Positions 29,308 to 37,687 of a stretch of 64,000 bases of DNA are shown here, one piece after another (within the stretch, counting starts at the first letter, position 1; every line of letters starts with the position of its first letter). The DNA lies in the NCBI GenBank assembly GCA_041389525.1, contig JAWKRR010000016.1, positions 50,833-114,832 of the forward strand. The letters are read 5' to 3'. Source of the DNA: JACKFB01 sp041389525. GTDB taxonomy: Bacteria; Myxococcota_A; UBA9042; PHBI01; JACKFB01. Made by a program: the position numbers and the translations under genes. Below the pieces are notes generated by a model. That model was not told where the DNA came from. It was given only the letters and a program-made list of their open reading frames with translations, and did not search any database.

Positions 29308-31545
29308 TCACGTCACCTCATGCTTGCACTTGGGGCACACCAGCCCCTCGGCTCCGCCGCGCCGACTCGACTTCTCGTTGATGAACGGGTTGTCACACGC
29401 CGGGCACGGGGTCGGCACCGGCCGGTCCCACTGGGCGTAGTCGCACTTCGGGTAGGTCGAGCACGAGTAGAAGACCTTTCCACGCCGCGACGACTTCTCG
29501 ATGAGCATGCCCGGCTCGCACTTCGGGCAGCTCACCCCGGTGGGGATCGGCTGCGTGTGCTTGCACTCCGGGTACTTCGAGCACCCGATGAAGCGGCCGA
29601 AGCGGCCGGACTTGAAGATCAGGTCGCCCTCGCCGCAGGTCGCGCACTTCTCCCCGGTGCGGGGCTCGTCGACGATCTTGAGGTTGCCCTCGGCGTCCGC
29701 CTCAAACTCCGAGGTGAACTTGCAGTCGGGGTAGTTCGAGCAGGCCAAAAACGACCCGTTCTTGCCGAACTTCTTCACCAGCGGGCTCTTGTCCAGCGGG
29801 CACTCGAGGCCCGTCGGCGTCTCCTCGCGCTTCACGTTGCGCATGGTCTGCTTGGCGACGGCCAGGGTCTCCGAGAACCCCGTCCAGAACTGGCCCAGCA
29901 GGTCCTGCCACTCGATGCGGCCTTCCTCGATCGAGTCGAGATCGTCCTCCATCCGCGCCGTGAACCCCACGTCGAACAGGTGAGGGAAGGACTCGACCAG
30001 CAGATCGTTCACGATGGTGCCGAGCTCGGTCGGCTCGAACCGGCTCTGCTTCTTCTCGGCGTACTTCTTGTCCTGGATCGTCGAGATGATCGCCGCGTAG
30101 GTGCTCGGGCGGCCGATGCCCTTCTCCTCGAGCTCCTTGACGAGCGTCGCCTCGGTGAAGCGCGGCGGCGGCTGCGTGAAGTGCTGGAGCGCGTCGAGCT
30201 TCTTGAGGCTCAGCTCCTCGCCCTCCTTCAGCATCGGCAGGCGCGAGGTCTCCTCGTTGTCGTCGTCGCCCTTCTGCTCTTCGTAGACGCGGGTGAAGCC
30301 GTCGAAGGTCTTGACGGAGCCGCTGGCGCGGAACAGGTGACCCTCGGCCGCCTCGATGTCCACGGTGGTCATCGCGATGATGGCCGGCATCATCTGGCAC
30401 GCCACGAAGCGGTTCCAGATGAGGCTGTAGAGCTTGTACTCCTCGGGCTTGAGGAACTCTTTGACCGCGCTGGGCGGCAGCTCGAGCGTGGTGGGGCGGA
30501 TGGCCTCGTGAGCGTCCTGCGCCCGGCCCTTGTTCTTGTAGACCACGGGCTTGGGCGGGAGGAACTCGGGCCCGTACTCGCTGCCGATGAAACCGCGCAC
30601 GCCGGCCAGCGCGTCGTCGGACAGGCGGGTGGAGTCCGTTCGCATATAGGTGATGAGGCCGACCGTGCCCGCGGGGCCGCAGTCGGCACCTTCGTACAGG
30701 CGCTGCGCGATGCCCATGGTCCGCTTGGCGGTGAACCGGAAGGCCCGCGCGGCGTCCTGCTGCAGGCGCGACGTGGTGAAGGGCGGCGGCGGCGACTGCT
30801 TGCGGTCGCGCTGCGTGACCGTCTTGACGACGAACTTCCCTTTTTCTACGGCGGCGACTGCCGATTTGGCGATCTCGGGCGTCGTCCGGTCCGCCTTCTC
30901 CTCGCCGACCCGCGACAGGCGCGCCTTGAACTGAGGCGGCTTCGGCCCCAGGAACTCGGCCTCGACCGTCCAGTACTCCTCGGGGTTGAACGCCAAGATC
31001 TCGCGCTCGCGCTCGACCACGATGCGCACGGCCACCGACTGCACGCGGCCCGCGGACAACCCGCGCCGGACCTTGTCCCAGAGCAGCGGGCTGACCTGGT
31101 AGCCCACCAGCCGGTCCAAGATGCGCCGCGCCTGCTGGCTGTTGAAGCGCTGGACGTCCAGCTCCTGCGGCGACTCGAGGGCCGCGAGGATCGCCTTCTT
31201 GGTGATCTCGTGAAAGAGCACCCGCTTGATGCGGTCGGCCGGAATCGAGAGCTCGCTGGCGATATGGTACGCGATGGCCTCGCCTTCGCGATCCGGGTCA
31301 GGCGCGAGGTAGACGATGTCGGCGGCCTTCGCGGCGCGCCGAATCTCCTGCAGCACCTTGCCCTTTCCGTTGATGGTCTCGTAGTCGGGGATGAAGCCAC
31401 CCTCGACATCGACGCCCATCTTCGACTTCGGCAGGTCCTTGACGTGGCCGACGCTGGCCTTCACGTCGTAGTCGGCGCCCAGGTACTTCTTGATGGTCTT
31501 CGCCTTCGAGGGGCTCTCGACCACGATCAGTGCCTTGATGGACAT
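29308..31545 (-). CDS. topA: DNA topoisomerase I
   Basis: A 745-residue type IA topoisomerase that relaxes negative supercoils. The Toprim start is VVESPSKAKTIKKYLG with PDPDREGEAI further on. The active-site Tyr lies in GLITYMRTDSTR. RRGLSAGRVQSVA is a classic conserved stretch. Four C-terminal zinc-finger modules follow (first begins CPLDKSP, second CATCGEGDL, third CPKCEPGM, fourth CPACDNPF). The ATG at 31545 starts directly at the Toprim motif and has AAGGAAT upstream. The frame stays open upstream but overlaps dprA and is not used. It lies 76 nt after dprA, a common dprA-topA arrangement. Confidence 0.97.
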   Translation of the reverse strand: MSIKALIVVESPSKAKTIKKYLGADYDVKASVGHVKDLPKSKMGVDVEGGFIPDYETINGKGKVLQEIRRAAKAADIVYLAPDPDREGEAIAYHIASELSIPADRIKRVLFHEITKKAILAALESPQELDVQRFNSQQARRILDRLVGYQVSPLLWDKVRRGLSAGRVQSVAVRIVVEREREILAFNPEEYWTVEAEFLGPKPPQFKARLSRVGEEKADRTTPEIAKSAVAAVEKGKFVVKTVTQRDRKQSPPPPFTTSRLQQDAARAFRFTAKRTMGIAQRLYEGADCGPAGTVGLITYMRTDSTRLSDDALAGVRGFIGSEYGPEFLPPKPVVYKNKGRAQDAHEAIRPTTLELPPSAVKEFLKPEEYKLYSLIWNRFVACQMMPAIIAMTTVDIEAAEGHLFRASGSVKTFDGFTRVYEEQKGDDDNEETSRLPMLKEGEELSLKKLDALQHFTQPPPRFTEATLVKELEEKGIGRPSTYAAIISTIQDKKYAEKKQSRFEPTELGTIVNDLLVESFPHLFDVGFTARMEDDLDSIEEGRIEWQDLLGQFWTGFSETLAVAKQTMRNVKREETPTGLECPLDKSPLVKKFGKNGSFLACSNYPDCKFTSEFEADAEGNLKIVDEPRTGEKCATCGEGDLIFKSGRFGRFIGCSKYPECKHTQPIPTGVSCPKCEPGMLIEKSSRRGKVFYSCSTYPKCDYAQWDRPVPTPCPACDNPFINEKSSRRGGAEGLVCPKCKHEVT

Positions 31546-31621
31546 CGGATTCCTTGTCGCGCCAGGCGGCGCGTTGCGCAGTGGGGAGGATGCTGCCCGA
31601 CCCACGCGACGCCTCGGGGCA

Positions 31622-32707
31622 TCACGTGAGGATCCGTTCGCCGCTTGAGGGGAACGAGTGTCTGAGCAGCAATCGATAACGCTGCCCCGGCACTTGCTCG
31701 ACCCGCCCGCCGACCTCCAGTTCGACAAGCGCGGCGACCAACGCATCGATGGCGAGGCCCGTTTGCACCACGAGACCGTCCAGGTCAAGTGAAGCGACTT
31801 CAGCGAGTGCGGCTGCCACAGCGAGGATCTCGGGCGGGTCTGGCTCCGGCAGCGCCGGTGAAGGCTGGCCGAACACCTCGGGCCAGGGATCGGGCGCGCG
31901 ACTGTGCGACGCGTGCCAGCGCCCCCGCGCCACGAGCCCGAGCGCTCGCGCGAGATCAGCGATGCCAGTGACCAGCCCCGCCCCCGACGCGACCAGCCCG
32001 TGACCGCCGGCCGACAGCGACAACCCCACGTCCCCGGGGACCGCCAGCACGGGGCGCCCCAACTCCAGCGCGGCCCTCGCCGTGGACAGCGCGCCGGAGC
32101 GCGCCGAGGCCCGGGCGACCACGGTCACCGCCGAGAGCGCCGCGATGACCCGGTTCCGCTCGAGGAAGCGATGCCGGGCGGGACGCATCGCCGGCCACAG
32201 CGTGCTCACGACAGCGCCACCGGAGGCCACCGCGCGCTCGAAGAGCTTGGAATGCTCAGCCGGGTAGGGGTGGTCATGGCCCGCGCCCGTGACGACGACC
32301 GTCCTGCCGCCTGCCCGGATCGCCGCGTCGTGGGCCGCCGCGTCGCAGCCCTCGGCCCCGCCGCTCACCACCGGCGCGCCCAGGGCGACCGCGTCTCGGG
32401 CCACCTGGCGCGCGCAGGCCAGCCCGTAGGGGTCGGCGGCCCGGGCGCCCACGATCGCCACGCCACCCGGAGCGGGCCACGCGCCGCGGACCAGGAGCAG
32501 CGGGCCCACGGCTCCATCGTCAGGCACCCACGGGGTGAGCCCGCGGCGGGCTAGCTCATCGCGAGCCCGCTCGAGATCCTCGGCCTCTGGCTCCACGCCC
32601 GCGTCCAGCGCCTTGCCGAGACGCCGGGCGTCCGGGTGGCGACGGAGGAGGGCCGCGCGCCGCCACGCCTCCGATTCGTCAGGTACTAGTTGGTGTTCTC
32701 TGCTCAC
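31622..32707 (-). CDS. dprA: DNA-processing protein DprA (Smf)
   Basis: A 361-residue protein that loads RecA on incoming single-stranded DNA during transformation. The Rossmann-like core has VAIVGARAADPYG, VVSGGAEGCDAAAHDAAI (the SGxAxGxDxxAH signature), the Arg/Asn segment ERNRVIAALS and SGALSTARAALELGRPVLAVPG. A C-terminal winged-helix-like domain is present (LDGLVVQTGLAIDALVAALVELEVGGRVEQ). The start is GTG, with GGAGCGAAG before it. It is followed by topA. Confidence 0.93.
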   Translation of the reverse strand: MSREHQLVPDESEAWRRAALLRRHPDARRLGKALDAGVEPEAEDLERARDELARRGLTPWVPDDGAVGPLLLVRGAWPAPGGVAIVGARAADPYGLACARQVARDAVALGAPVVSGGAEGCDAAAHDAAIRAGGRTVVVTGAGHDHPYPAEHSKLFERAVASGGAVVSTLWPAMRPARHRFLERNRVIAALSAVTVVARASARSGALSTARAALELGRPVLAVPGDVGLSLSAGGHGLVASGAGLVTGIADLARALGLVARGRWHASHSRAPDPWPEVFGQPSPALPEPDPPEILAVAAALAEVASLDLDGLVVQTGLAIDALVAALVELEVGGRVEQVPGQRYRLLLRHSFPSSGERILT

Positions 32708-32840
32708 GCTTCGCTCCGTGGTTCACTTCCGGTTGGGGTCCGTCGGCCGGGCGGGCCGGGGGCAGACCGACCCGCCGCGACGACGCCGCGTTCACAGAGG
32801 GATCTATGAGCGGTTGAGGCCCCAACCGTGCACAAGGCGC

Positions 32841-32904
32841 GGTCGATTTTCGCGAAAGATCAATAACCACCGGACGAATCGGAGACTCGGCGAGGTCGAT
32901 TTTC
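32841..32904. repeat. Pair of 11-nt direct repeats
   Basis: GGTCGATTTTC at 32841-32851 and again at 32894-32904, both followed by CGCG-rich sequence. Possible regulatory element for either divergent gene; no known regulator matched. Confidence 0.3.
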
Positions 32905-32931
32905 TCGCGCGCGAACAGCCGTCCAAGAAAA

Positions 32932-32949
32932 TGAATGAGTATTCAGTCA
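32932..32949. promoter_or_regulatory. FadR-type operator (TetR-family fatty-acid repressor)
   Basis: TGAATGAGTATTCAGTCA matches the Bacillus FadR consensus TGAATGANTANTCATTCA at 15 of the 16 specified positions. It ends 5 nt before the fadN -35 box. The downstream genes are beta-oxidation genes, as in Bacillus. The repressor itself is not in the window. Confidence 0.7.
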
Positions 32950-32954
32950 GACCC

Positions 32955-32983
32955 TTGACCCTCGTCCGCCGCGCGACTATTGA
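32955..32983 (+). promoter_or_regulatory. Putative fadN promoter
   Basis: TTGACC, 17-nt spacer, TATTGA. It lies directly after the FadR-like operator and 52 nt before the fadN ATG. Confidence 0.5.
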
Positions 32984-33034
32984 GAGGGCGTCTCGCCGGC
33001 GCTGTTCTGCTGGCGGCCCGAAGGAGAAAGGCGC

Positions 33035-35413
33035 ATGGCTAGAAGCATCCGCAAGGCGGCGGTACTCGGCGCGGGTGTGATGGGTTCGGGCATCGCTGCC
33101 CACCTCGCATCCTGCGGTATCCGCACCGTATTGCTGGACATCGTTCCCCCCGGCTTGGCCGACGCCGACAAGGGCGACCGCGACAAGCGCAACGCATTCG
33201 CGGCCGGCGGCCTGCAGAAGGCGCTGGCGTCACGTCCCGCGCTCTTCCTACAGAAGTCCGCGGCCGCGCAGATCGTGGTCGGCAACTTCGACGACGACAT
33301 GGGCCTCATCGCCGACTGCGACTGGGTCATCGAGGTCGTCAAAGAGGACATGGCGGTCAAGCAGCGCCTGCTGACCCAGGTCGAGGCCAACTGGTCGCCC
33401 GGCACCATCGTGTCGTCGAACACGTCGGGCCTGTCGATCGAAGGGATGCTCGAGGGGCGCTCGGACGCCTTCAAGAAGCACTTCCTCGGCACCCACTTCT
33501 TCAACCCGGTGCGCTACATGCACCTGCTGGAGATCATCCCCGGCCCGAACACCGACGCGGCCATCGTCGCGCGCATGGCGGACTTCTGCCGCCGCATCCT
33601 GGGCAAGGGCATCGTCTACGCGAAGGACACGCCGAACTTCATCGCCAACCGCATCGGCGTGCACGCGATGATGTCGACCATCCACGCGATGGACGAGCTG
33701 GGCTACACCATCGAGGAGGTCGACGCGATCGTCGGCACGCCCATGGGACGTCCGAAGTCGGCCGCCTTCCGCACCGCGGACGTGGTCGGCATCGACACCT
33801 TCGTGCACGTCGCGACCAACTGCTACGACGCGCTGCCCGACGACCCGGCGCGCGACACGTTCATCGTGCCCGAGTTCATCAAGCAGATGGTCGCCAAGGG
33901 TGTGCTGGGCGACAAGTCGCGAGGCGGCTTCTACAAGAAGGTCGGCCGCGACATCCAGACCATCGACACCAAGACCATCGAGTACCGGCCCAAGGTCGAC
34001 GCCGACCTGCCGGCGCTCAAGCCGCTCAAGAAGATGGAGGCGCCCGCCGACCGCATCAAGGCGCTGCTCGCCGACGACGGCCGCGCCGGCAAGTTCGCGT
34101 GGCACGTGCTCAGCCGCAGCCTCGCCTACACCGCCAACATCGCCTTCGACATCGCCGACGACGTGGTGAACATCGACCGGGCCATGCGCTGGGGCTTCAA
34201 CTGGGATCTCGGTCCCTTTGAGACCTGGGACGCGCTGGGCGTTCGCGAGATCGCCGACCGCATGAAGGCCGACGGCATCGCGCTGCCCGCGTGGGTCGAC
34301 AAGGCCGCGGAGGCCGGTGGCTTCTACTCGCGGGCCGAGGGCAAGACGCGCTACTTCGCGCCGAAGACGGGCCTCACAGCCCAGCCCGAGATCCCTGGCC
34401 AGATCTCGCTGGCCGCGCTCAAGGAGGCCGGCAAGGTCGTCGAGCGCAACCGCGGCGCCAGCCTCATCGACGTGGGCGACGGCATCGCCTGCATCGAGTT
34501 CCACACCAAGATGAACACGGTCGACACCGACCTGGGCCAGATGCTGTCGCAGGCCTGCGACGTGGTCGAGCGGGACTTCGACGGGCTCATCATCGCCAAC
34601 GAGGCGGAGCACTTCTCGGCCGGCGCGAACCTCCTGATGATCGTGATGAACGCGAATCAGAAGAAGTGGGACGCCATCGAGGAGATCGTCGAGCAGTTCC
34701 AGACGACGATTCAGCGCCTGAAGTATCTGGGCAAGCCGGTCGTGTCGGCGCCGCACGGGCTGACGCTGGGCGGCGGCTGCGAGATGGCCATGGCGGCCGA
34801 CCGCATGGTCGTCGACAAGGAGACCTACATGGGCCTCGTCGAGGTCGGCGTGGGTCTGATTCCGGGCGGTTGCGGCACGCTGAACCTGCTCAAGCGGGTC
34901 TTCGAGGGTGTGCCGGCCGACGCCGACCCGCGCGAGTTCGACCGCTTCCCCTACGTGCGACGCGCCTTCGAGGCCATCGGGCTGGCGAAGGTCGCGACGG
35001 GCGCTGGCGAGGTGATGAGCCTCGGGTTCGGCACGGCGCGCGATGAGATCGCGATGAACCGGGACCTGCGGGTGGCGCGGGCCAAGCAGCTCTGCCGCTA
35101 CATGGCGGACGCGGGCTACTCGCCGCCGCGCCCGGCCGACAACCTGGTGCTTCCGGGCCGCAGCGGTCAGGCCGCGGTGGCGCTGTCGGTGTACGGGATG
35201 ATGCTCGGCGGCTACGCGTCCGAGCACGACAAGCTCATCGCCGACAAGCTGGCGGGCGTGCTCTGCGGTGGCGACACCGACGGGCGCACCCCGGTCAGCG
35301 AGGAGCGCATCATCGAGCTCGAGCGCGAGGTCTTCATGAGCCTCGTCGGTGAGCCGAAGTCGCTCGAGCGGATGCAGTACATGCTTATGAACAACAAGCC
35401 CCTTCGTAACTAG
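33035..35413 (+). CDS. fadN: 3-hydroxyacyl-CoA dehydrogenase / enoyl-CoA hydratase (FadN type)
   Basis: A 792-residue bifunctional beta-oxidation enzyme. The dehydrogenase comes first: VLGAGVMGSGIAAHL (NAD site), HFFNPVRYMHLLEII with catalytic His, KDTPNFIANRIG. The C-terminal third is a crotonase-fold hydratase: ANEAEHFSAGANLLM (oxyanion-hole region) and GLTLGGGCEMAMAADRMV. This order is that of Bacillus FadN (YusL, about 789 residues), the reverse of E. coli FadB. AAGGAG stands 8 nt before the ATG. It is followed by fadA 23 nt later. Likely induced by fatty acids through the operator upstream. Confidence 0.95.
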   Translation: MARSIRKAAVLGAGVMGSGIAAHLASCGIRTVLLDIVPPGLADADKGDRDKRNAFAAGGLQKALASRPALFLQKSAAAQIVVGNFDDDMGLIADCDWVIEVVKEDMAVKQRLLTQVEANWSPGTIVSSNTSGLSIEGMLEGRSDAFKKHFLGTHFFNPVRYMHLLEIIPGPNTDAAIVARMADFCRRILGKGIVYAKDTPNFIANRIGVHAMMSTIHAMDELGYTIEEVDAIVGTPMGRPKSAAFRTADVVGIDTFVHVATNCYDALPDDPARDTFIVPEFIKQMVAKGVLGDKSRGGFYKKVGRDIQTIDTKTIEYRPKVDADLPALKPLKKMEAPADRIKALLADDGRAGKFAWHVLSRSLAYTANIAFDIADDVVNIDRAMRWGFNWDLGPFETWDALGVREIADRMKADGIALPAWVDKAAEAGGFYSRAEGKTRYFAPKTGLTAQPEIPGQISLAALKEAGKVVERNRGASLIDVGDGIACIEFHTKMNTVDTDLGQMLSQACDVVERDFDGLIIANEAEHFSAGANLLMIVMNANQKKWDAIEEIVEQFQTTIQRLKYLGKPVVSAPHGLTLGGGCEMAMAADRMVVDKETYMGLVEVGVGLIPGGCGTLNLLKRVFEGVPADADPREFDRFPYVRRAFEAIGLAKVATGAGEVMSLGFGTARDEIAMNRDLRVARAKQLCRYMADAGYSPPRPADNLVLPGRSGQAAVALSVYGMMLGGYASEHDKLIADKLAGVLCGGDTDGRTPVSEERIIELEREVFMSLVGEPKSLERMQYMLMNNKPLRN

Positions 35414-35436
35414 AAGCGGCCGCACAGGAGTCGACC

Positions 35437-36564
35437 ATGCGTGAAGCAGTCATCGTCAGCGCAGTGCGTACGCCCGGCGGTCGTGCGAACAAGGGCGCGT
35501 ACAAGGATGTTCGTCCCGAGGACCTCGGCTCGGCCGCGATCCGCGCCGCGCTGGAGCGGGTGCCGGGGCTCAAGCCCGCCGACGTCGAGGACGTCATCAT
35601 GGGCTGCGCGATGCCCGAGGGTGAGCAGGGCCTCAACGTGGCGCGTGTCATCGCGCTCAACGCGGGGCTGCCGGTCACCGTGCCGGGGCAGACCGTCAAC
35701 CGGTTCTGCTCGTCGGGCCTCCAGACCGTCGCCAACGCGGCCGAGCGCATCATGGCAGGGTTCGCGGACGTCATCGTCGCCGGCGGCGTCGAGTCGATGT
35801 CGGCGGTGCCCATGAGCGGACACACCCCGCGCCCGCATCCCCGCACGGTGTTTGAGCAGCCGGCGCTCTACACGCCCATGGGGAGTACGGCCGAAATCGT
35901 AGCGACTCGCTACGGTGTCAGCCGCGAGAAGCAGGACGCCTTCGCGCTGTCGAGCCACCAGAAGGCGCTCGCCGCCATCGAGGCCGGGCGCTTCACCGAC
36001 GAGATCGTGCCCTTCGGCGGCCTGAGCGTGGACGAGGGCCCGCGCCCCGACACGACGCTCGAGGGCTTGGCGCGGCTGCGCGCGGTCTTCTCGACGACGG
36101 GCTCGGTCACGGCCGGAAACAGCTCGCAGATGACCGACGGCGCGGCCGCGGTGGTCGTGATGAGCGGCGAGAAGGCCAAAGAGCTAGGCGCCAAACCCCT
36201 CGGTATCTTCAGGGGATTCGCGGTCGTCGGCGTCGAGCCCGACGAGATGGGCGTCGGCCCGGCCTACGCCATCCCGAAGCTGCTCAAGATGACCGGCGTC
36301 TCGCTCGCCGACATCGATCTCTTCGAGATCAACGAGGCCTTCGCCAGCCAGGCGGTCTACTGCGTCGAGAAGCTGGGCATCGACATCAGCAAGGTCAACG
36401 TCAACGGCGGCGCCATCGCGCTCGGTCACCCGCTGGGCTGCACCGGCGCGAAGCTGACGGCGACGCTCTTGCACGAGCTGGGTCGCCGCGGCGGCCGCTA
36501 CGGCATCGTGTCGATGTGCATCGGCGGCGGCATGGGCGCGGCCGGACTCTTCGAGCGCGTCTAG
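35437..36564 (+). CDS. fadA: Acetyl-CoA acyltransferase (3-ketoacyl-CoA thiolase)
   Basis: A 375-residue thiolase that cleaves 3-ketoacyl-CoA in the last step of beta-oxidation. Nucleophilic Cys91 is in NRFCSSGLQ. NEAFASQAVY, GGAIALGHPLGCTGAK (catalytic His) and SMCIGGGMGAAGLF (second Cys) complete the active site. Length is normal, slightly short. AGGAG precedes the ATG. It forms an operon with fadN, resembling Bacillus fadNAE, but no acyl-CoA dehydrogenase follows. A stem-loop begins 7 nt after the stop. Confidence 0.96.
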   Translation: MREAVIVSAVRTPGGRANKGAYKDVRPEDLGSAAIRAALERVPGLKPADVEDVIMGCAMPEGEQGLNVARVIALNAGLPVTVPGQTVNRFCSSGLQTVANAAERIMAGFADVIVAGGVESMSAVPMSGHTPRPHPRTVFEQPALYTPMGSTAEIVATRYGVSREKQDAFALSSHQKALAAIEAGRFTDEIVPFGGLSVDEGPRPDTTLEGLARLRAVFSTTGSVTAGNSSQMTDGAAAVVVMSGEKAKELGAKPLGIFRGFAVVGVEPDEMGVGPAYAIPKLLKMTGVSLADIDLFEINEAFASQAVYCVEKLGIDISKVNVNGGAIALGHPLGCTGAKLTATLLHELGRRGGRYGIVSMCIGGGMGAAGLFERV

Positions 36565-36570
36565 TCCCGC

Positions 36571-36615
36571 GGGTCGCTGTCGAGGGCGTCCACCGCGCCC
36601 GTTCGACAGCGACCC
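36571..36615 (+). terminator. Hairpin after fadA
   Basis: GGGTCGCTGTCGA (36571-36583) pairs perfectly with TCGACAGCGACCC (36603-36615), and the loop holds a further GGGCG/CGCCC stem. There is no T tract, so it may act as a factor-assisted terminator or mRNA 3' stabiliser. Confidence 0.6.
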
Positions 36616-36796
36616 CGCGAGCGAGCCGACCGACAGACCTGCCGTCGCGCCCGCTCGGCCCCGCGGCGCGCGGCGTCGTGGCAGCTCGTCGCCGGGCCAA
36701 AGCATGGCTGCTCGCCGCGTCGTGTCATGCATCGCGCGGCCCAGCACTCCCTCGGTCCGCGCTGAGAATCGGCTCGCCAACCTGAGCGCTAAGATT

Positions 36797-36849
36797 GGAC
36801 GGAGTGGGGAAGCCCGTCATCGCCCTCCCCACCCCGTCCGCCGACCCTC
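36797..36849. terminator. Second hairpin between convergent genes
   Basis: GGACGGAGTGGGGA (36797-36810) pairs with TCCCCACCCCGTCC (36836-36849) with one mismatch; loop of 25 nt. Probably serves the minus-strand operon or both directions. Confidence 0.45.
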
Positions 36850-36887
36850 GCGCGAAGACCGAGGTCCCCCCGGGCGCGAGCGCGGTT

Positions 36888-37610
36888 TTAGTTGCCGACG
36901 CCCGTCCCTGCGGGCGGTCGATCGGGGCGTCGCATCCGGTAGCCGACCCCGCGCACCGTCTCGAGCATGTCGGCGGCGTCACCGAGCTTGAGGCGCACTC
37001 GCATGACCATGGCGTCTACGGACCGCTCCAGGACCTCGGCGTCGTCGGGCCAGACCGCGCCGAGCAGCTGCGCGCGCGAGTAGACCCGACCGGGGCGCCT
37101 AGCCAGGGCGGCGAGCAGCTCCAGCTCGCGCACGGTCAACGGCACCTCCACGCCGCCCACGCGGACCCGGTGCGCGCTTGGGTCGATGGTGATGGGCCCA
37201 GCGCGCAGGGTTTCGCTGTCGCCGGGAGCGGGTTCGGGGTGCACGCGTCGCAGGATGGCGCGGAGGCGCAGCACCAGCTCGCGCGGGCTGAACGGCTTGG
37301 TGATGTAGTCAGCGCAGCCCAGCTCGAGCCCGACGATGCGGTCGATCTCGTCGGCGCGCGCGGTGAGCATCACCACCGGGATGTGGCGCGTCGCGGCGTC
37401 GGCCTGGAGCCTCCGACACACCTCGCTCCCCGAGATGTCCGGGAGCATCAGGTCCAACAGGACCAGCGCTGGGCTTTCGCCCCGGGCGCGCTCCAACCCC
37501 TGCGTGCCCGTGCTGGCCGCGAGGACCTGAAAGCCCTCACGCTCAAGCCGGTACACGAGCCCGGAGGCCACGTCCGCTTCGTCTTCCACGATGAGAATGC
37601 GCTCTGTCAC
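36888..37610 (-). CDS. OmpR/PhoB-family response regulator
   Basis: A 240-residue two-component regulator. The receiver has the acidic pair Glu9/Asp10, phosphoacceptor Asp53 in LLDLMLP, Thr83 and Lys105 in TKPFSPREL. The DNA-binding winged helix is typical (VPLTVRELELLAALARRPGRVYSRAQLL and TVRGVGYRM). The GTG start gives the standard N-terminus RILIVEDE. No histidine kinase is encoded nearby. It is the last gene of the TonB/receptor operon, 77 nt after the receptor stop. It may be a PhoB relative; a Pho-box-like site exists at 47.36 kb. The PhoB link is inference. Confidence 0.88.
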   Translation of the reverse strand: MTERILIVEDEADVASGLVYRLEREGFQVLAASTGTQGLERARGESPALVLLDLMLPDISGSEVCRRLQADAATRHIPVVMLTARADEIDRIVGLELGCADYITKPFSPRELVLRLRAILRRVHPEPAPGDSETLRAGPITIDPSAHRVRVGGVEVPLTVRELELLAALARRPGRVYSRAQLLGAVWPDDAEVLERSVDAMVMRVRLKLGDAADMLETVRGVGYRMRRPDRPPAGTGVGN

Positions 37611-37687
37611 GAGGGTGAGTGTGGACGACCTATGCGTCGGGAGCTTTGCGGGTCTGTGACGACTTGGTGAATCGACGTGGACCGCGG

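Larger units (their letters stand above)
32708..33034. other. Intergenic region between dprA and fadN (divergent)
   Basis: A 327-nt non-coding stretch. It holds a FadR-like operator and promoter for fadN, two copies of an 11-nt direct repeat (GGTCGATTTTC) and a TTTCGCGAAA palindrome at 32848-32857. No small gene is evident. Confidence 0.7.
36565..36887. other. Convergent intergenic region between fadA and response regulator
   Basis: A 323-nt stretch with no convincing gene. It contains two GC-rich hairpins listed separately, suitable for ending transcription from both sides. Confidence 0.6.

Noticed and set aside
31615..31632. CACGTG-containing sequence near the dprA stop as a second parS
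   Set aside because: Only the six central bases match; the flanking TTT/AAA arms of parS are absent.
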